NCBI GenBank assembly: GCA_039944535.1
Contig: JBDUYP010000024.1
Span: forward strand, 148,942 to 212,941
From: JAMZMI01 sp039944535
GTDB taxonomy: Bacteria; Bacteroidota; Bacteroidia; Cytophagales; Cyclobacteriaceae
Length of the DNA: 64,000 bases
Direction of reading: 5' to 3'
A program made the translations under genes and the position numbers. This document shows, piece by piece, positions 16,843 to 27,500 of this stretch (position 1 is its first letter; the number at the start of each line of letters is the position of its first letter). Under the pieces are notes generated by a model that saw nothing but the letters and a program-made list of their open reading frames with translations, did no database searches and was not told where the DNA came from.

Positions 16843-17511
16843 CTAAAATGGTTTTTTGTTTTGGAATAGAAATTTGGCAAAGTCTATCATAGAATCAAGC
16901 GGCCCTTTGCCGACAAGGTCAAGTCCGAGGTTTACAGATTTTTCAATGGCCGCATCTGTCTTCTCAAATGCCTCACTGTCATCATCGGCCCAAAATTTAT
17001 TGATGAACATAAAATGCAGCCAAAATGCCTTGTCATATTGATTGGCAAATGGTCTTTCTGCCACCTCATTGGTTTCCTTTCCCTGTGCCAAAAGGTCAGA
17101 CACAAACGCTTCAAACGCCTCTTTCAGTGAAAATAGAAAGAATGGATTGAGGTCCTTTTTACTCATTTTTTCAAGCCTGTAAATCAGATAGCTTCTGTTT
17201 GGCAAAATCATCTCGAACCAGGTGAAATAAAACGCCAAAAACTTTTCACGGATAGAATATTGTGCATAAGCCTCATCTTTCTCTAGCGCCCTGGTTGTTT
17301 TGGTAAACCAGTCAAGCCAAATGCTGCGCTCTAATGATTTGAAAGAATTGAAGTGCTTGTAAAAATCAGTTTCAGTGGCTTTTATCTTTTTGGTAAAATC
17401 AAAGATTGAAACGGGGTTCTTGTCGTGCGTAAGTAGGTGTTCAATGAATGCCTTTTGAAGTGCGGCTTTACTGACTGCCCGGGTCTTGGTTTTTGCTGTA
17501 GTCTTTTCCAT
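16843..17511 (-). CDS. TetR-family regulator-like protein
   Basis: About 222 residues if the ATG at 17511 is used (MEKTTAKTKTRAVSK); a TTG seven codons upstream is the only alternative. The basic N terminus is followed by a helix-turn-helix-like segment, FTKKIKATETDFYKHFNSFKSLERSIW, resembling the DNA-binding domain of TetR proteins, and an all-helical C-terminal ligand domain. It is directly upstream of and translationally adjacent to the ABC1 kinase gene, a pairing I recall from other Bacteroidota. It may control its own operon or membrane-lipid or quinone functions; no ligand can be named. Confidence 0.75.
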   Translation of the reverse strand: MEKTTAKTKTRAVSKAALQKAFIEHLLTHDKNPVSIFDFTKKIKATETDFYKHFNSFKSLERSIWLDWFTKTTRALEKDEAYAQYSIREKFLAFYFTWFEMILPNRSYLIYRLEKMSKKDLNPFFLFSLKEAFEAFVSDLLAQGKETNEVAERPFANQYDKAFWLHFMFINKFWADDDSEAFEKTDAAIEKSVNLGLDLVGKGPLDSMIDFAKFLFQNKKPF

Positions 17512-17552
17512 GCCGGGGTAACATAGTGTCAATTACAAATGTTCTGGCAAAA

Positions 17553-17640
17553 TGAAAAAAAACAAAAAAAGCCTTCTCACGTCAGAGAAGGCCCTTAACC
17601 AGCGGTGAACAGATGCAGAATGCACTGTTACGTTCACTAA
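17553..17640 (-). ncRNA. Candidate structured RNA or leader with terminator
   Basis: Reading the minus strand, a first hairpin (GTGAAC...GTTCAC enclosing CAGTGCA-TTC-TGCATCTG) is followed by a perfect 8-bp stem, GCCTTCTC / GAGAAGGC, and then TTTTTTTGTTTTTTTT. A weak -7-like TACTTTAG sits just upstream (about 17637-17644). It may be a small RNA or an attenuator in the leader of the tetR-aarF operon. The stem-loop plus T run is clear; the promoter is not. Confidence 0.4.
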
Positions 17641-17644
17641 AGTA

Positions 17645-17992
17645 GGAACACCCCAGCTAGATTGAAATACCACTTTTAGGGTATATTGATCAAAAACCTG
17701 CTTCAATCATATTAAACCCACATTCCATCTGAGCCTAATTTTCACTAATTCAAACAAACTTTTAAAAGTTAAATCATGACTTCAAATATTTATAAATTAA
17801 TATATTTTGATTTATTTTGATAAATATTACAATTCATACAAATTTGAGTTTTCAAATAAATACTCATTTCGATTTTCATAATACAGCAAGATTTTTAAAG
17901 AAAAACCAAGCTCATCACCTTGAGAGATAGTCAGCCACCAAACCAATAAACATCTGAAATTAAAAAGTTCATATCACTAAAACCCCGCAGTA
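17645..17992. other. A+T-rich intergenic region
   Basis: About 350 bp without a credible gene, extremely A+T-rich at 17750-17900 (long runs of TTTATAAATTAATATATTTT type). It probably contains the promoter of the small gene at 17993, but no -33/-7 pair stands out. Confidence 0.5.
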
Positions 17993-18346
17993 ATGGACAT
18001 TAACAGGTTGAACAATTTGATCGAAAAAGTACACACGATCAATTCGCACATTAACAACAGAGAACAAGACCCACTTTTAGCTGAAAGCTTAAATGAGTAC
18101 CTGATTGAAATCAAGTTGCAATACGGATCATTTTTGCTTGAAAAGCTCTTTGATATCTATGATGATTATTTCTCGGATAGCGAGATGAAGTCAATAGAAG
18201 AATATCTAACCAATGACGGTGTAGAAGTGGAAGGTGATGATTTTGACGAGATTCATTCCAGACTGACGATACAACCCTATCCACTCAGGTTTGAGATAGT
18301 GGGTGTCAACAACACTTTCAAAGAGGTGATCTGGTCAGCGGCATAG
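17993..18346 (+). CDS. Small acidic protein of unknown function
   Basis: A 117-residue soluble protein with a predicted helical N-terminal two-thirds (NRLNNLIEKVHTINSHINNR, ESLNEYLIEIKLQYGSFLLE, SDSEMKSIEEYLTN) and a C-terminal strand-like part (IQPYPLRFEIVGVNNTFKEV). No signal peptide, transmembrane segment or known motif. It ends one base before the stop of the ABC-F gene on the other strand. Coding quality looks real: no internal stops, balanced composition. Function unknown. Confidence 0.7.
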   Translation: MDINRLNNLIEKVHTINSHINNREQDPLLAESLNEYLIEIKLQYGSFLLEKLFDIYDDYFSDSEMKSIEEYLTNDGVEVEGDDFDEIHSRLTIQPYPLRFEIVGVNNTFKEVIWSAA

Positions 18347-18347
18347 T

Positions 18348-20228
18348 TTAAGCCCGCTCACTCAGCTCTAACCAACGCATTTCTTTTGCTTCCAATTCGG
18401 ATTTGACCTGCTCCAGTTGCTCGGTGAGTATCTGGAGCTTTTCATATTCCGTTTCTCCCGTCATTTCCTCTACAAGCTCACTTTTCTTCTTCTCCAGTTT
18501 CTCCATTTCACCTTCCAGTCCGTCATACTCACGCTGCTCATTGTACGAAAGCTTTTTCTTTTCCACAGTGGGCTGCTCTTGAGCGGGCGAAGCTTTCCTG
18601 GACTCAGGCTCATTGTTTTTTCTTTCCAGCGTTGGGAGTTTTCCTTCCTGCTCGCGATAATCAGTATAGTTGCCGGGGAAGTCACGGATATGGCCTTGCC
18701 CTTCAAACACAAACAAATGATCGGTCAACCGGTCCATGAAATACCTGTCGTGCGATACAATCATCAAGCAGCCTTCGAATGAATCCAGATAATCCTCCAG
18801 CACATTGAGCGTCATCAAGTCAAGATCATTTGTAGGCTCATCGAGGATTAGAAAATTAGGGTTGAGCATCAAAACCCGGAGGATCTGCAGTCTTTTGCGT
18901 TCACCCCCGCTCAGCTTTCCCACTAGATTAAATTGCATTTTGGGTGGAAACAAAAACTGATTCAAAAGCTGAGAAGCAGTGATCTCCGAGCCATTGGATA
19001 GTTTGATCACCTCGGCAACTTCTTTTACCACATCCAGCACACGCTTTGACGGGTCGAACAGAGCCTCCTCCTGCGTATAATATCCAAACTTGGTTGTTTG
19101 TCCCAAATCGATCTTACCACTATCAGGTTTTTCCGCGCCTGTTAGAATATTGAGGAAAGTGGATTTTCCCACTCCATTGGGGCCAACGATCCCGACGCGT
19201 TCCTTTCGCTTGAACACATAGTTGAAGTGATCCATGATTTTCAAATCATCATAGGCCTTGCTTACCTGCTCCAGCTCCATGATTTTCTTACCTTGCCGCT
19301 CGCCTTTTAGGTTCACTTCAAGCTCTTGTCTTCCTACGTTCTTGGATGCCTTTTCCTTCGTTTCATAAAAAGCATCTACCCGGTACTTGGCTTTGGTGCC
19401 TCGTGCTTTTGGCTGTCGGCGCATCCAATCCAGCTCTTTTCTGAGTAGGTTTTTGGCTTTATCTACTGACGCGGCATCTTGCTGCTCACGCTCTGCCTTC
19501 TTCTCCAGAAAATTCTGATAATTGCCTTTGTATCTAAAGATTTCCCCTTGATCTATCTCTAAGATCTCATTGGTCACCCGATCCAAGAAATATCTATCGT
19601 GAGTTACCATCAACAAGGTCATGTTGGCTGTGGCCAAATAGTTTTCAAGCCACTCAATCACCCCAAGGTCGAGGTGGTTGGTAGGCTCATCGAGAATGAG
19701 AAAATCAGGCTTTACGATTAGTGCTCTGGCCATGGCCACACGCTTTCTTTGCCCACCTGAGAGCTCACCCATCTTCTGCTCCAGATCATGAATACCAAGT
19801 TCTCCAAGCATCTGCTTAACCTGACTTTCATAATCCCACGCATTGAGTTGATCCATGCGCTCTAGCAGCGGCGAGATATCAGGGGCATTCTCAGGGTCTA
19901 TTGTGGCTTTGTGCAAAGCAATCTCATAGTCCCTGATCACATTCAGTTCGTCAATATCCTCAGAAAAAACCGCCTGCACCACATTATCCGAATCTTCAAA
20001 AACCGGGTTTTGTGGCAAAATTGACACACGGATTCCTTTGCGAAAGGAGACAACTCCCTTATCAGGCTTTTCCAGGCCTGCAATGATTTTGAGCAAAGTG
20101 GATTTACCACAGCCATTCACGCCGACTAATGCCGCCTTTTGACCCTGATCTAATCCAATTGTAAGATTTTCAAATAGCTGTCGCTCATCATAGCTTTTGG
20201 CCAGCCCTTCCACCGATAGGTAATTCAT
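18348..20228 (-). CDS. uup: ABC-F family ATPase, Uup-like
   Basis: A 626-residue protein with two ABC ATPase domains and no membrane segments. Domain 1 has Walker A GVNGCGKSTLL, signature LSGGQRKRVAMARAL and Walker B LILDEPTNHLDL. Domain 2 has GPNGVGKSTFL, LSGGERKRLQILRVL and LILDEPTNDLDL. The arginine/lysine-rich inter-domain linker contains MRRQPKARGTKAKYR. A C-terminal coiled coil (KKLSYNEQREYDGLEGEMEK to the end) is typical of Uup and absent from EttA. ABC-F proteins act on ribosomes, and Uup has also been linked to branched DNA. It is monocistronic. Confidence 0.9.
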   Translation of the reverse strand: MNYLSVEGLAKSYDERQLFENLTIGLDQGQKAALVGVNGCGKSTLLKIIAGLEKPDKGVVSFRKGIRVSILPQNPVFEDSDNVVQAVFSEDIDELNVIRDYEIALHKATIDPENAPDISPLLERMDQLNAWDYESQVKQMLGELGIHDLEQKMGELSGGQRKRVAMARALIVKPDFLILDEPTNHLDLGVIEWLENYLATANMTLLMVTHDRYFLDRVTNEILEIDQGEIFRYKGNYQNFLEKKAEREQQDAASVDKAKNLLRKELDWMRRQPKARGTKAKYRVDAFYETKEKASKNVGRQELEVNLKGERQGKKIMELEQVSKAYDDLKIMDHFNYVFKRKERVGIVGPNGVGKSTFLNILTGAEKPDSGKIDLGQTTKFGYYTQEEALFDPSKRVLDVVKEVAEVIKLSNGSEITASQLLNQFLFPPKMQFNLVGKLSGGERKRLQILRVLMLNPNFLILDEPTNDLDLMTLNVLEDYLDSFEGCLMIVSHDRYFMDRLTDHLFVFEGQGHIRDFPGNYTDYREQEGKLPTLERKNNEPESRKASPAQEQPTVEKKKLSYNEQREYDGLEGEMEKLEKKKSELVEEMTGETEYEKLQILTEQLEQVKSELEAKEMRWLELSERA

Positions 20229-20320
20229 GCCGCAAAGGTATGATTAGGAAAAGACATTGAGCGAAAAACTTACACCTTAGACACAGGTGCCTTTAGTTTA
20301 GTGAGCCTTTCATTAGAGGT

Positions 20321-20363
20321 GAAAAATCGATTGAAGCCATCACTGAGCTTCAATCGATTTTTT
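20321..20363. terminator. Bidirectional intrinsic terminator
   Basis: Perfect 14-bp inverted repeat, AAATCGATTGAAGC (20324-20337) and GCTTCAATCGATTT (20347-20360), with T/A runs on both sides. It lies just past the end of the minus-strand lipoprotein gene and upstream of uup. Confidence 0.85.
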
Positions 20364-20393
20364 CATGCCATTTTTACAAAACCATTCAGAAGC

Positions 20394-21245
20394 CTACAGC
20401 CCTTCCAAAACTTTAGCTCCAGTAGGTATATCGAAGAAACCTTGATCAAGATCGTTGTGAAATGAATAATCGCTCGCGTCTATATTGGTGATGTGTTCTC
20501 CTGGTGCTTCATCAACCCACCAATATGTTTTATAACCTGTGGGTAATTGAATACCATCAACCTCAACTAACGAATTGATTTTCATGAACTTCTCCTTTGA
20601 GTGGCCTCCATTCGGGAAAAAGCCCGGATATGAAACTATATATCGCAATGCTCCCATGAGCTTGGTTTTCTGATTGATATAAATCACATAAAAGTCTCCT
20701 GAAGCATCTCCCACGCCTTGTTCATAGCTCACTTTCACCAAATCATACATTTCTCCATCTAGTTCCTGAGGCGATAAGTAAGAGTACTTGATCCCCTCAT
20801 CAGCAAGAACAAATGGCAAACCAATGAAATAGAATGGCGTCTTAGACCAAAACCTAGCGTTCACAGTGAGCTCCGCAGTATCCGGAAACACCCAAGCCTG
20901 GGCACCATCCCAACCAAAACTCACATCTTCACCTGGCACTTCGTGAACAGCCTTTGCCGACCACTGCTCAATTGTTTGCACCGTATTTCTTCTGGTTCCA
21001 CCATCTACTGGCTGATAATCAAACTGAAATCGAATTGGGCCATTGCCAAACCAGCTACTAAGTCCTCCATGAGCCTCTATACTCTCCCAGACCTTTGCTC
21101 CATTTTCATCCGACAGCAAGCGCTCCTTTGCTGAAGTTACCCTCTCGTTTATCCATGACTCATCAATAAATCCTCCCTTTTCTGTTTTTTGAGGCGTTTG
21201 GCAAGCAGCCAGAATGATGATAAGTACTATCGCGATCTTGTTCAT
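20394..21245 (-). CDS. Lipoprotein of unknown function
   Basis: A 283-residue protein with lipoprotein signal MNKIAIVLIIILAAC. The mature part resembles periplasmic proteins of the LolA-like beta-sandwich type: RFQFDYQPVDGGTRRNTVQT, VSFGWDGAQAWVFPDT, DGEMYDLVKVSYEQGVGDAS and VDGIQLPTGYKTYWW. No catalytic motif is seen. It is followed by a strong terminator and divergent from the M61 peptidase gene, with 170 bp between start codons. Function unknown. Confidence 0.75.
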   Translation of the reverse strand: MNKIAIVLIIILAACQTPQKTEKGGFIDESWINERVTSAKERLLSDENGAKVWESIEAHGGLSSWFGNGPIRFQFDYQPVDGGTRRNTVQTIEQWSAKAVHEVPGEDVSFGWDGAQAWVFPDTAELTVNARFWSKTPFYFIGLPFVLADEGIKYSYLSPQELDGEMYDLVKVSYEQGVGDASGDFYVIYINQKTKLMGALRYIVSYPGFFPNGGHSKEKFMKINSLVEVDGIQLPTGYKTYWWVDEAPGEHITNIDASDYSFHNDLDQGFFDIPTGAKVLEGL

Positions 21246-21377
21246 TAAATTGTTTTTGTTTCGTGTATCAATTGAACCTGCAAAGAAAACGTTCCAAATG
21301 AATAATAAACAAGAATAAGAATATCTTAAGCATCAAAACGTAATGCCGCTTACACTATTAAATGTTACGATTGATTC

Positions 21378-21385
21378 TAAATTTG
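21378..21385 (+). promoter_or_regulatory. Putative -7 element for the M61 peptidase gene
   Basis: TAAATTTG is an exact match to TAnnTTTG, 31 bp upstream of the ATG at 21416. No good TTG is found at the -33 position. It argues for the ATG at 21416 rather than the upstream in-frame ATG at 21362, which would lie before the transcription start. Confidence 0.35.
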
Positions 21386-21415
21386 CGATCATTGCATTTT
21401 GAAAAAAGAACCTTC

Positions 21416-23200
21416 ATGAGATTATTCCTGTCAACAATTTTATTCGTTTCTTCTGCTCTCACCTTCGCTCAAAAGGCGATCAGCTATGAGCTTGGTCTTG
21501 GCGACATCCAGCACCACGAGCTACGCATAAAAGTAACCTTCGCTGAGTTGAATCGCGACACGCTGGAAATTCGCATGCCCAACTCATCTCCAGGACGGTA
21601 TGCGCTGCACAACTTTGCCAAAAATGTATACGCCGAGTCTGCAACTGATAGTGATGGGAAACCACTAGAACTTATCAGAACCACACCTTTTTCATGGAAA
21701 ATTCCACTCAGTGGAAATGATGCCATTTTCGAATACACACTATATGGAAATCACGCTGATGGAACTTATGCCGGCATAGATGCAGAAAGGCTACATCTCA
21801 ATATGCCAGCCACCTTTGCTTATGGCACCACTCTCCAGGATAGAAAAATAGACCTCATCATTGATCTCACCGACAAACCCGAATGGTCTGTTGGCACGCA
21901 GCTTCAGCAGGAAGATGACCACACGTTCACAGCTCCTAACTATTATTATTTTTTCGACAGTCCTACCATGGTTGGTGAAATGTCATGGAGAAGCTGGGAG
22001 GTGGATGGACAAACCATTGAAGTGGCCGCCATGCATCAGGGCAATGATCAGGAATTGGATAGCTATGTAGAGTGGATCAAAAAAATTGTAGATCAGGAAA
22101 AGGCAGTATTCGGCGAATTGCCAACCTTTGATTACGGCAAGTACACCTTCCTTTGCTCCTACAGCCCGTGGGTTCACGGTGACGCCATGGAGCATCGCAA
22201 CAGCACCGTTTGCACCAGTCAGGGCAACCTCGCACAGCACGCGCCTTATCTTATCGGATCCATTTCGCACGAATTTTTCCACGCATGGAATATCGAAAGA
22301 ATCAGACCAAAGTCTCTGGAACCGTTCGATTTTGACAATGCCAACCTTTCGGGTGAGCTGTGGTTTGGTGAGGGCTTTACCAACTACTACGACGAATTGG
22401 CGCTTTGCAGGTCAGGGATCATCAGTCAGGAAAAATACCTTGCTACCGCATCCGCCGTACTCAACAAGGTATTGAACTCCCCCGGACGTAAGATTCGCAC
22501 CCCCATCCAAATGAGCCACAACGCCCTCTTTGTGGATGCAGGAACTGCCAATGATGCTACCAACTACCAAAACAATTTTATCAGCTACTACACCTACGGC
22601 GAACTGCTTGGGCTGGTGCTGGACTTATCTATCAGAAGCGAGTTTAGAAACCTTTCTCTTGACGATTACATGAAGCATGTCTGGCAGCAATATGGCAAAA
22701 CAGAACGCCCCTACTACATGGAAGACTTGCAGCAAGCACTGGCCACCGTGACTGGTGATGAAACTTTCGCAAAAGACTTTTTCACTAACTATATCTATGA
22801 TTCTCAACTTCCGGACTTTGAAGAGTTGTATAAACAAATGGGTATTGAGGTCGCACTAGCCAAAGCAGGAAAGATTTACACCGGAAAAGTGAAAGTAGCC
22901 GAAGACGGACGAGTGGAAAGTGGACTCCTAAAAGGAACAGCACTTTATGAGGCCGGTCTCAATCAGGGAGACCGATTGCTATCGCTAAATGGAATAGAAC
23001 TGGATGAAGACAATACGTTTGAAGAAATAGTGAGTGACCTGAAACCAGGCAAAACCTATGTAGCTACTTATGAGCAGCTAGGTAAACTAAAATCAGCCAA
23101 GTTCACAGCCATTCAGGACCCAACTGTGGTTTTGACTTTTGCTGATGATGCCGGTAAAAATGAATTGAAAAACAGAGAAGACTGGTTAGGAGCAAAATAA
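21416..23200 (+). CDS. M61 family glycyl-aminopeptidase-like metalloprotease with PDZ domain
   Basis: About 594 residues from the chosen ATG, which gives a clean signal peptide MRLFLSTILFVSSALTFAQ; an ATG 18 codons upstream would add a non-signal extension. The N-terminal beta domain precedes the thermolysin-like catalytic core with HEFFHAW (about 285-291, zinc histidines and general-base Glu) and the third ligand in ELWFGEGFTNYYDEL. A C-terminal PDZ domain (SGLLKGTALYEAGLNQGDRLLSLNG) is standard for M61. It probably acts in the periplasm in peptide degradation. Confidence 0.9.
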   Translation: MRLFLSTILFVSSALTFAQKAISYELGLGDIQHHELRIKVTFAELNRDTLEIRMPNSSPGRYALHNFAKNVYAESATDSDGKPLELIRTTPFSWKIPLSGNDAIFEYTLYGNHADGTYAGIDAERLHLNMPATFAYGTTLQDRKIDLIIDLTDKPEWSVGTQLQQEDDHTFTAPNYYYFFDSPTMVGEMSWRSWEVDGQTIEVAAMHQGNDQELDSYVEWIKKIVDQEKAVFGELPTFDYGKYTFLCSYSPWVHGDAMEHRNSTVCTSQGNLAQHAPYLIGSISHEFFHAWNIERIRPKSLEPFDFDNANLSGELWFGEGFTNYYDELALCRSGIISQEKYLATASAVLNKVLNSPGRKIRTPIQMSHNALFVDAGTANDATNYQNNFISYYTYGELLGLVLDLSIRSEFRNLSLDDYMKHVWQQYGKTERPYYMEDLQQALATVTGDETFAKDFFTNYIYDSQLPDFEELYKQMGIEVALAKAGKIYTGKVKVAEDGRVESGLLKGTALYEAGLNQGDRLLSLNGIELDEDNTFEEIVSDLKPGKTYVATYEQLGKLKSAKFTAIQDPTVVLTFADDAGKNELKNREDWLGAK

Positions 23201-23391
23201 AATGGAAAAGGCGCAACATCCCGGAGGATTGTCACGCCCTTATCACCGCCTAATCTAAACTACTAACGCTTAACGATACAAAAATGATGTGCGATTCTGA
23301 TGTTTTTTTGAACTTAGTTTTTAGAATGTCGTGACCACAACCAAAGCACCTTAAAATCAGCCATTTGTCGAACAATTATCTCAAAAGAAAA

Positions 23392-24531
23392 ATGAAATTC
23401 GGAACCAAAGCCATACATGCAGGACAACACCCCGACCCTACCACAGGCGCGGTAATGACTCCAATCTACCAGACCTCTACTTATGCTCAGGAATCTCCGG
23501 GCAAACACAAAGGATACGAATATGCCCGCACACAGAATCCAACAAGACATGCTCTGGAAGAAAACCTGGCGGCATTGGAAAATGCCAAGTTCGGCAGATG
23601 CTACGGCTCTGGGCTTGCCGCAACGGATGCAATTCTGAAAACCCTTGCCCCCGGTGATGAAATCGTAAGTACGAGCGACCTGTATGGCGGCACATTCAGG
23701 ATTTTCACATCCATCTATGAAAAGTTTGGATTGAAGTTCACTTTCATAGACATGAAAGACCTGGATGCTGTTGCAAAAACAGTAAGTGAAAAAACAAAAA
23801 TGGTTTGGGTAGAAACCCCTACCAACCCGATGATGAACATTGTGGATATTGAGGCAGTGGTGAAAATTGCGAAGGCCAAAGGCGCCATGACGGTGGTCGA
23901 TAACACCTTTGCCAGCCCCTACCTTCAAAACCCGATCGATCTGGGAGCCGATGTAGTGATGCACTCTGTGACCAAATATATAGCCGGCCACTCAGACGTG
24001 GTGATGGGGTTTGTAGGAACCAACGATAAAGAAATGGACGAGAAGCTTGGCTTCATGCAAAACGCGAGTGGAGCCGTCCCCGGACCACAGGATTGCTTCC
24101 TTGTATTGCGCGGAGTGAAGACACTGCACGTAAGGATGGACCGACACTGCAAAAACGGAGAGCGAGTAGCCAAATTCTTAAAAGATCACCCAAAAGTGGG
24201 GCATGTTTACTGGCCGGGATTTGAAGATCATCCCAACCATGATGTGGCCACAAAACAGATGAAAAGCTACGGAGGCATGTTGTCTTTCATCTTGAAAGAA
24301 GACAGTCAGGAGGCGGCATTCAAAGTATTGGAAAACCTAAAAGTATTTACGCTTGCCGAATCGCTTGGCGGAGTAGAGTCGCTAGCTGGTCACCCGGCGA
24401 GCATGACACATGCCAGTATCCCAAGAGAGCAGAGACTGGCAGGCGGTTTGACTGATTCGTTGATTAGACTTTCCGTAGGAATCGAGGACTCTGAAGACTT
24501 GATTGAAGATTTGGGTCAGGCGATTGAATAA
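23392..24531 (+). CDS. metB: Cystathionine gamma-synthase / gamma-lyase family (transsulfuration)
   Basis: A 379-residue PLP enzyme of Cys/Met metabolism. Start chosen at MKFGTKAIHAGQHPD, which matches the usual N terminus; a TTG nine codons earlier is possible. Motifs: TPIYQTSTYAQ, YARTQNPTRHALE, SGLAATDAIL, ETPTNPMMNI, and the Schiff-base lysine K195 in HSVTKYIAGHSDVVMGF. The C-terminal substrate region is AESLGGVESLAGHPASMTHA. Synthase and lyase cannot be separated by eye. It stands alone, 7 bp from the end of the convergent SIR2 gene. Confidence 0.88.
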   Translation: MKFGTKAIHAGQHPDPTTGAVMTPIYQTSTYAQESPGKHKGYEYARTQNPTRHALEENLAALENAKFGRCYGSGLAATDAILKTLAPGDEIVSTSDLYGGTFRIFTSIYEKFGLKFTFIDMKDLDAVAKTVSEKTKMVWVETPTNPMMNIVDIEAVVKIAKAKGAMTVVDNTFASPYLQNPIDLGADVVMHSVTKYIAGHSDVVMGFVGTNDKEMDEKLGFMQNASGAVPGPQDCFLVLRGVKTLHVRMDRHCKNGERVAKFLKDHPKVGHVYWPGFEDHPNHDVATKQMKSYGGMLSFILKEDSQEAAFKVLENLKVFTLAESLGGVESLAGHPASMTHASIPREQRLAGGLTDSLIRLSVGIEDSEDLIEDLGQAIE

Positions 24532-24538
24532 TAGTTTA

Positions 24539-27500
24539 CTAATAGATTAGAGAATACAATCTGGCATATTTTTGATCGGAGGCTGATTCAATTAACTCTC
24601 TCAGTCTTATGCGGATTGGTTCTACCCCCCTTATTCTCGATAAAAACCATTCAGATGAATCATACAAAAGCCATGATTCGTCGAACTCATAATAGTTATA
24701 GCCTTTTGGGTCATTTAACCATTCAAACAACTTGGATGAGCCCAATAAGCTTTTGAGAATATCCGGTGTTAACAAATGATCACACTTTTCTAAAATTAAT
24801 CGAAAGTGCCAGTAATTTTTGGAATCTGGATTTTCCCATGCTCTGAAAAAAGGATCTCTTGTTAATTTTGAATTTAGGTCTCTTACTAAATGCTCACAAT
24901 AGACTTCAAAGAATTCGATCGGCTCGATAATCTTTAGCATTGTTGCAGGATAGAACCAATGAGTTGTAAAACCGCCTTTCAACCTAGAAATAATCCCCTC
25001 TTTTAAAAAATCTCTATCGCTCGAACCAGTCACCTTGTATAAATGAAAAGGAAGGTGATTACTTATTCTCATGAAATCAATCTCACGGATTTTGAGAGCT
25101 TGCTCGTCAGGAATTATGTAATCAGGAATTTTTTTCTTCAAAATCCCTAATATCGCTTCGATCAAATCAGAGGATGAATTTTTATTAGTAAACTGAGCTA
25201 TCAAAATATTCTCTAGTTCCATGGCATCAAAATATGGCTCGTAATGCTCAACAAATTGAACTGTTACTCTATGATCTAAATCAATCTGAGCGCCAAACAG
25301 ATGACTGAGGTGCTTTAGAATCGGATCAAGAAGCGCCTGTTCTTTAATATCCATTCTGAGTAGCACTGTCAAAGCTGACTCAATCATTTCTCTCAACCGA
25401 TTTCCGAAGCTAAACATCAGCTTCTCAGAAAAATATTTTTTAGGAGTTACTCTTCCAAAAGGGTTTATTTCATAGCAAGAACCTATTAAGTCCGATAGGA
25501 CTTGGCTAAACTCCTCCAATTCCTTCGGAGATATAGAAATCATTTTTAGTCCTGACCTAGCGAAAATTTTCCTAATATCATCCCAATGAATATACTGAAT
25601 AGCCAATTTCAAAAAGAATGAACTTATGTATTCCTGATCTCTGAACCTCGTATTGCAATAGGTCAATATACAAGATTCAAAACCATCACGAATTAGATTT
25701 TGAAAATTGGTGTAGTGGTCATAAACAATACAATTTTCATGTAAAAACTTGGTGAATACGTCAAGCTTGTAGTGCAAAGCAACATTTGATGGGCCATTGA
25801 TGTAGTTTGAATGTCCAATATCAAAAAGTTTCTTGCTTATAAAATTGGAGGTTTCGACTATTATATCGTCTCCTATTGCATATCTGATTAGTTCCTTCTC
25901 AATAGAGCTCACATTCAAATTGTGAACCACTTCATCTAAGCTTTTAACTCCAGCGATCGAATACAATTCCTCTAAAAGTGACTTTCCTCTCTTTATCAAA
26001 TCATCAGCCTGACCCTCAGTAGACTTTTTTGATTTAGCCTCCTCAAATCGTAAGTAGCTTAACAATCTTCGAATATTATGGCACGATACAGCATAGGTAA
26101 TATAATTACCTTCTTGCCATGCCATTTTTGAGGATTTATGAAAGTAAATACAAGCATTTCGATAGTCCTTGAACTGATAATAAAGATATCCTTGCTTTAA
26201 ATACCCATTCGAATTATCCTCGCTTGGGTTTGACTTGCCAATTAGTTTGCTGTAAGCATCAGAAAACTTATATGCACTAAAAAGAGAATTTGCATCTACT
26301 TCGGTTTTACTTTCATTCTTGAATATTAATTTTTTCTTATTGTTTTGAGAGGACTCTCGAGTCGGAAAATAGTAGATCAAATTTTTGTTTAAAGCTGTTA
26401 TTAGATTCTCGATTTGATCAACCAAAGCTTGTTCACTGATCTTTCTGGAAATAAATGTTTGAAGATACTCAGAAGAAACACCCTTAAATATCCCATCATC
26501 GTCAGTAAGAATAGCTTCGAAAAGGTTTATAAGTTCCTTATTTTTTGTTGACAAAGAGTAATTATCATAGTCATAATTATAATTATCGGAATAAGACCAT
26601 TGAATAATCCCCTCATTAAATGGATACATATTTCTAAGATGCCAAGGTGGAATAAAAGGCATTTGATCATGTAGAGAACTCAAAGTAAAAAGTGCGCTTT
26701 CGACGACATACTCCTTTCGTCTGCGATAAGCTTCACAATCAAAACTCACAACAAAGTTTAATACTTTAAAGAGGTTTAGGCCTTTGGAACTTAGGTTTCC
26801 ATAAACTCTTCTTAGGTCTTGCTTATGAGGGTTATTATCAGTTTCAAGGTAGGACCACATTGCCTGTTCGAACTGAATAATATTGATGCTCTTATTTGAA
26901 AAATACTCAATTTCTACTGCCGTGCTAGGTTCACCTGCTTGAATAAGAAATGCCGTTTGAGATCCTTCTCCTAGATAAGTCCCTACCTGACTAATTATTT
27001 GTTTCAGATTAGAGTCCCCGTACCCATACCCTATAAATAATATCACATTTGAAGCGAACATGTATTCTATGAAACTCTTGATTAAAGGGTAATTATCATC
27101 GTAAGAAAAATAGTCATCCTCTTTCAGTACTATGTTTTTTCCTCCATTCGAAAAATCCCCATGCACTTTGACAATCAAAGACTTATATTCTATGTTCGGT
27201 AGTTGAGAATCTTCAGTTACGACAGAAAATGGGTAGTGATTTTGACTTGCTGCCGTTTCAAGAAGATTATCAAAGTTTGTTGTGAGTATATGGGTAGGCT
27301 TAAGCTCTAAAAGCAAGTCGTGAATCGGGTTAGGCTTGGCACCTTTCAAATTGAGAGCTTTTTTCACCTTATCCAAATAAACCTTACTCTTAAACTGATT
27401 AAAATACATTTGAGCGACAATAGGCGCGGAATACTCCTTTTCTCCAATCCCCGTCAGATCGCTTTTCAAGGCCTTTATTAATTCACCCCAACTAGGAATA

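Noticed and set aside
21362..21415. Longer start of the M61 peptidase
   Set aside because: The extension spoils the signal peptide and precedes a good -7 element.
23314..24253. Minus-strand ORFs opposite metB
   Set aside because: Shadow frames of a strongly conserved enzyme; composition is His/Cys-rich noise.
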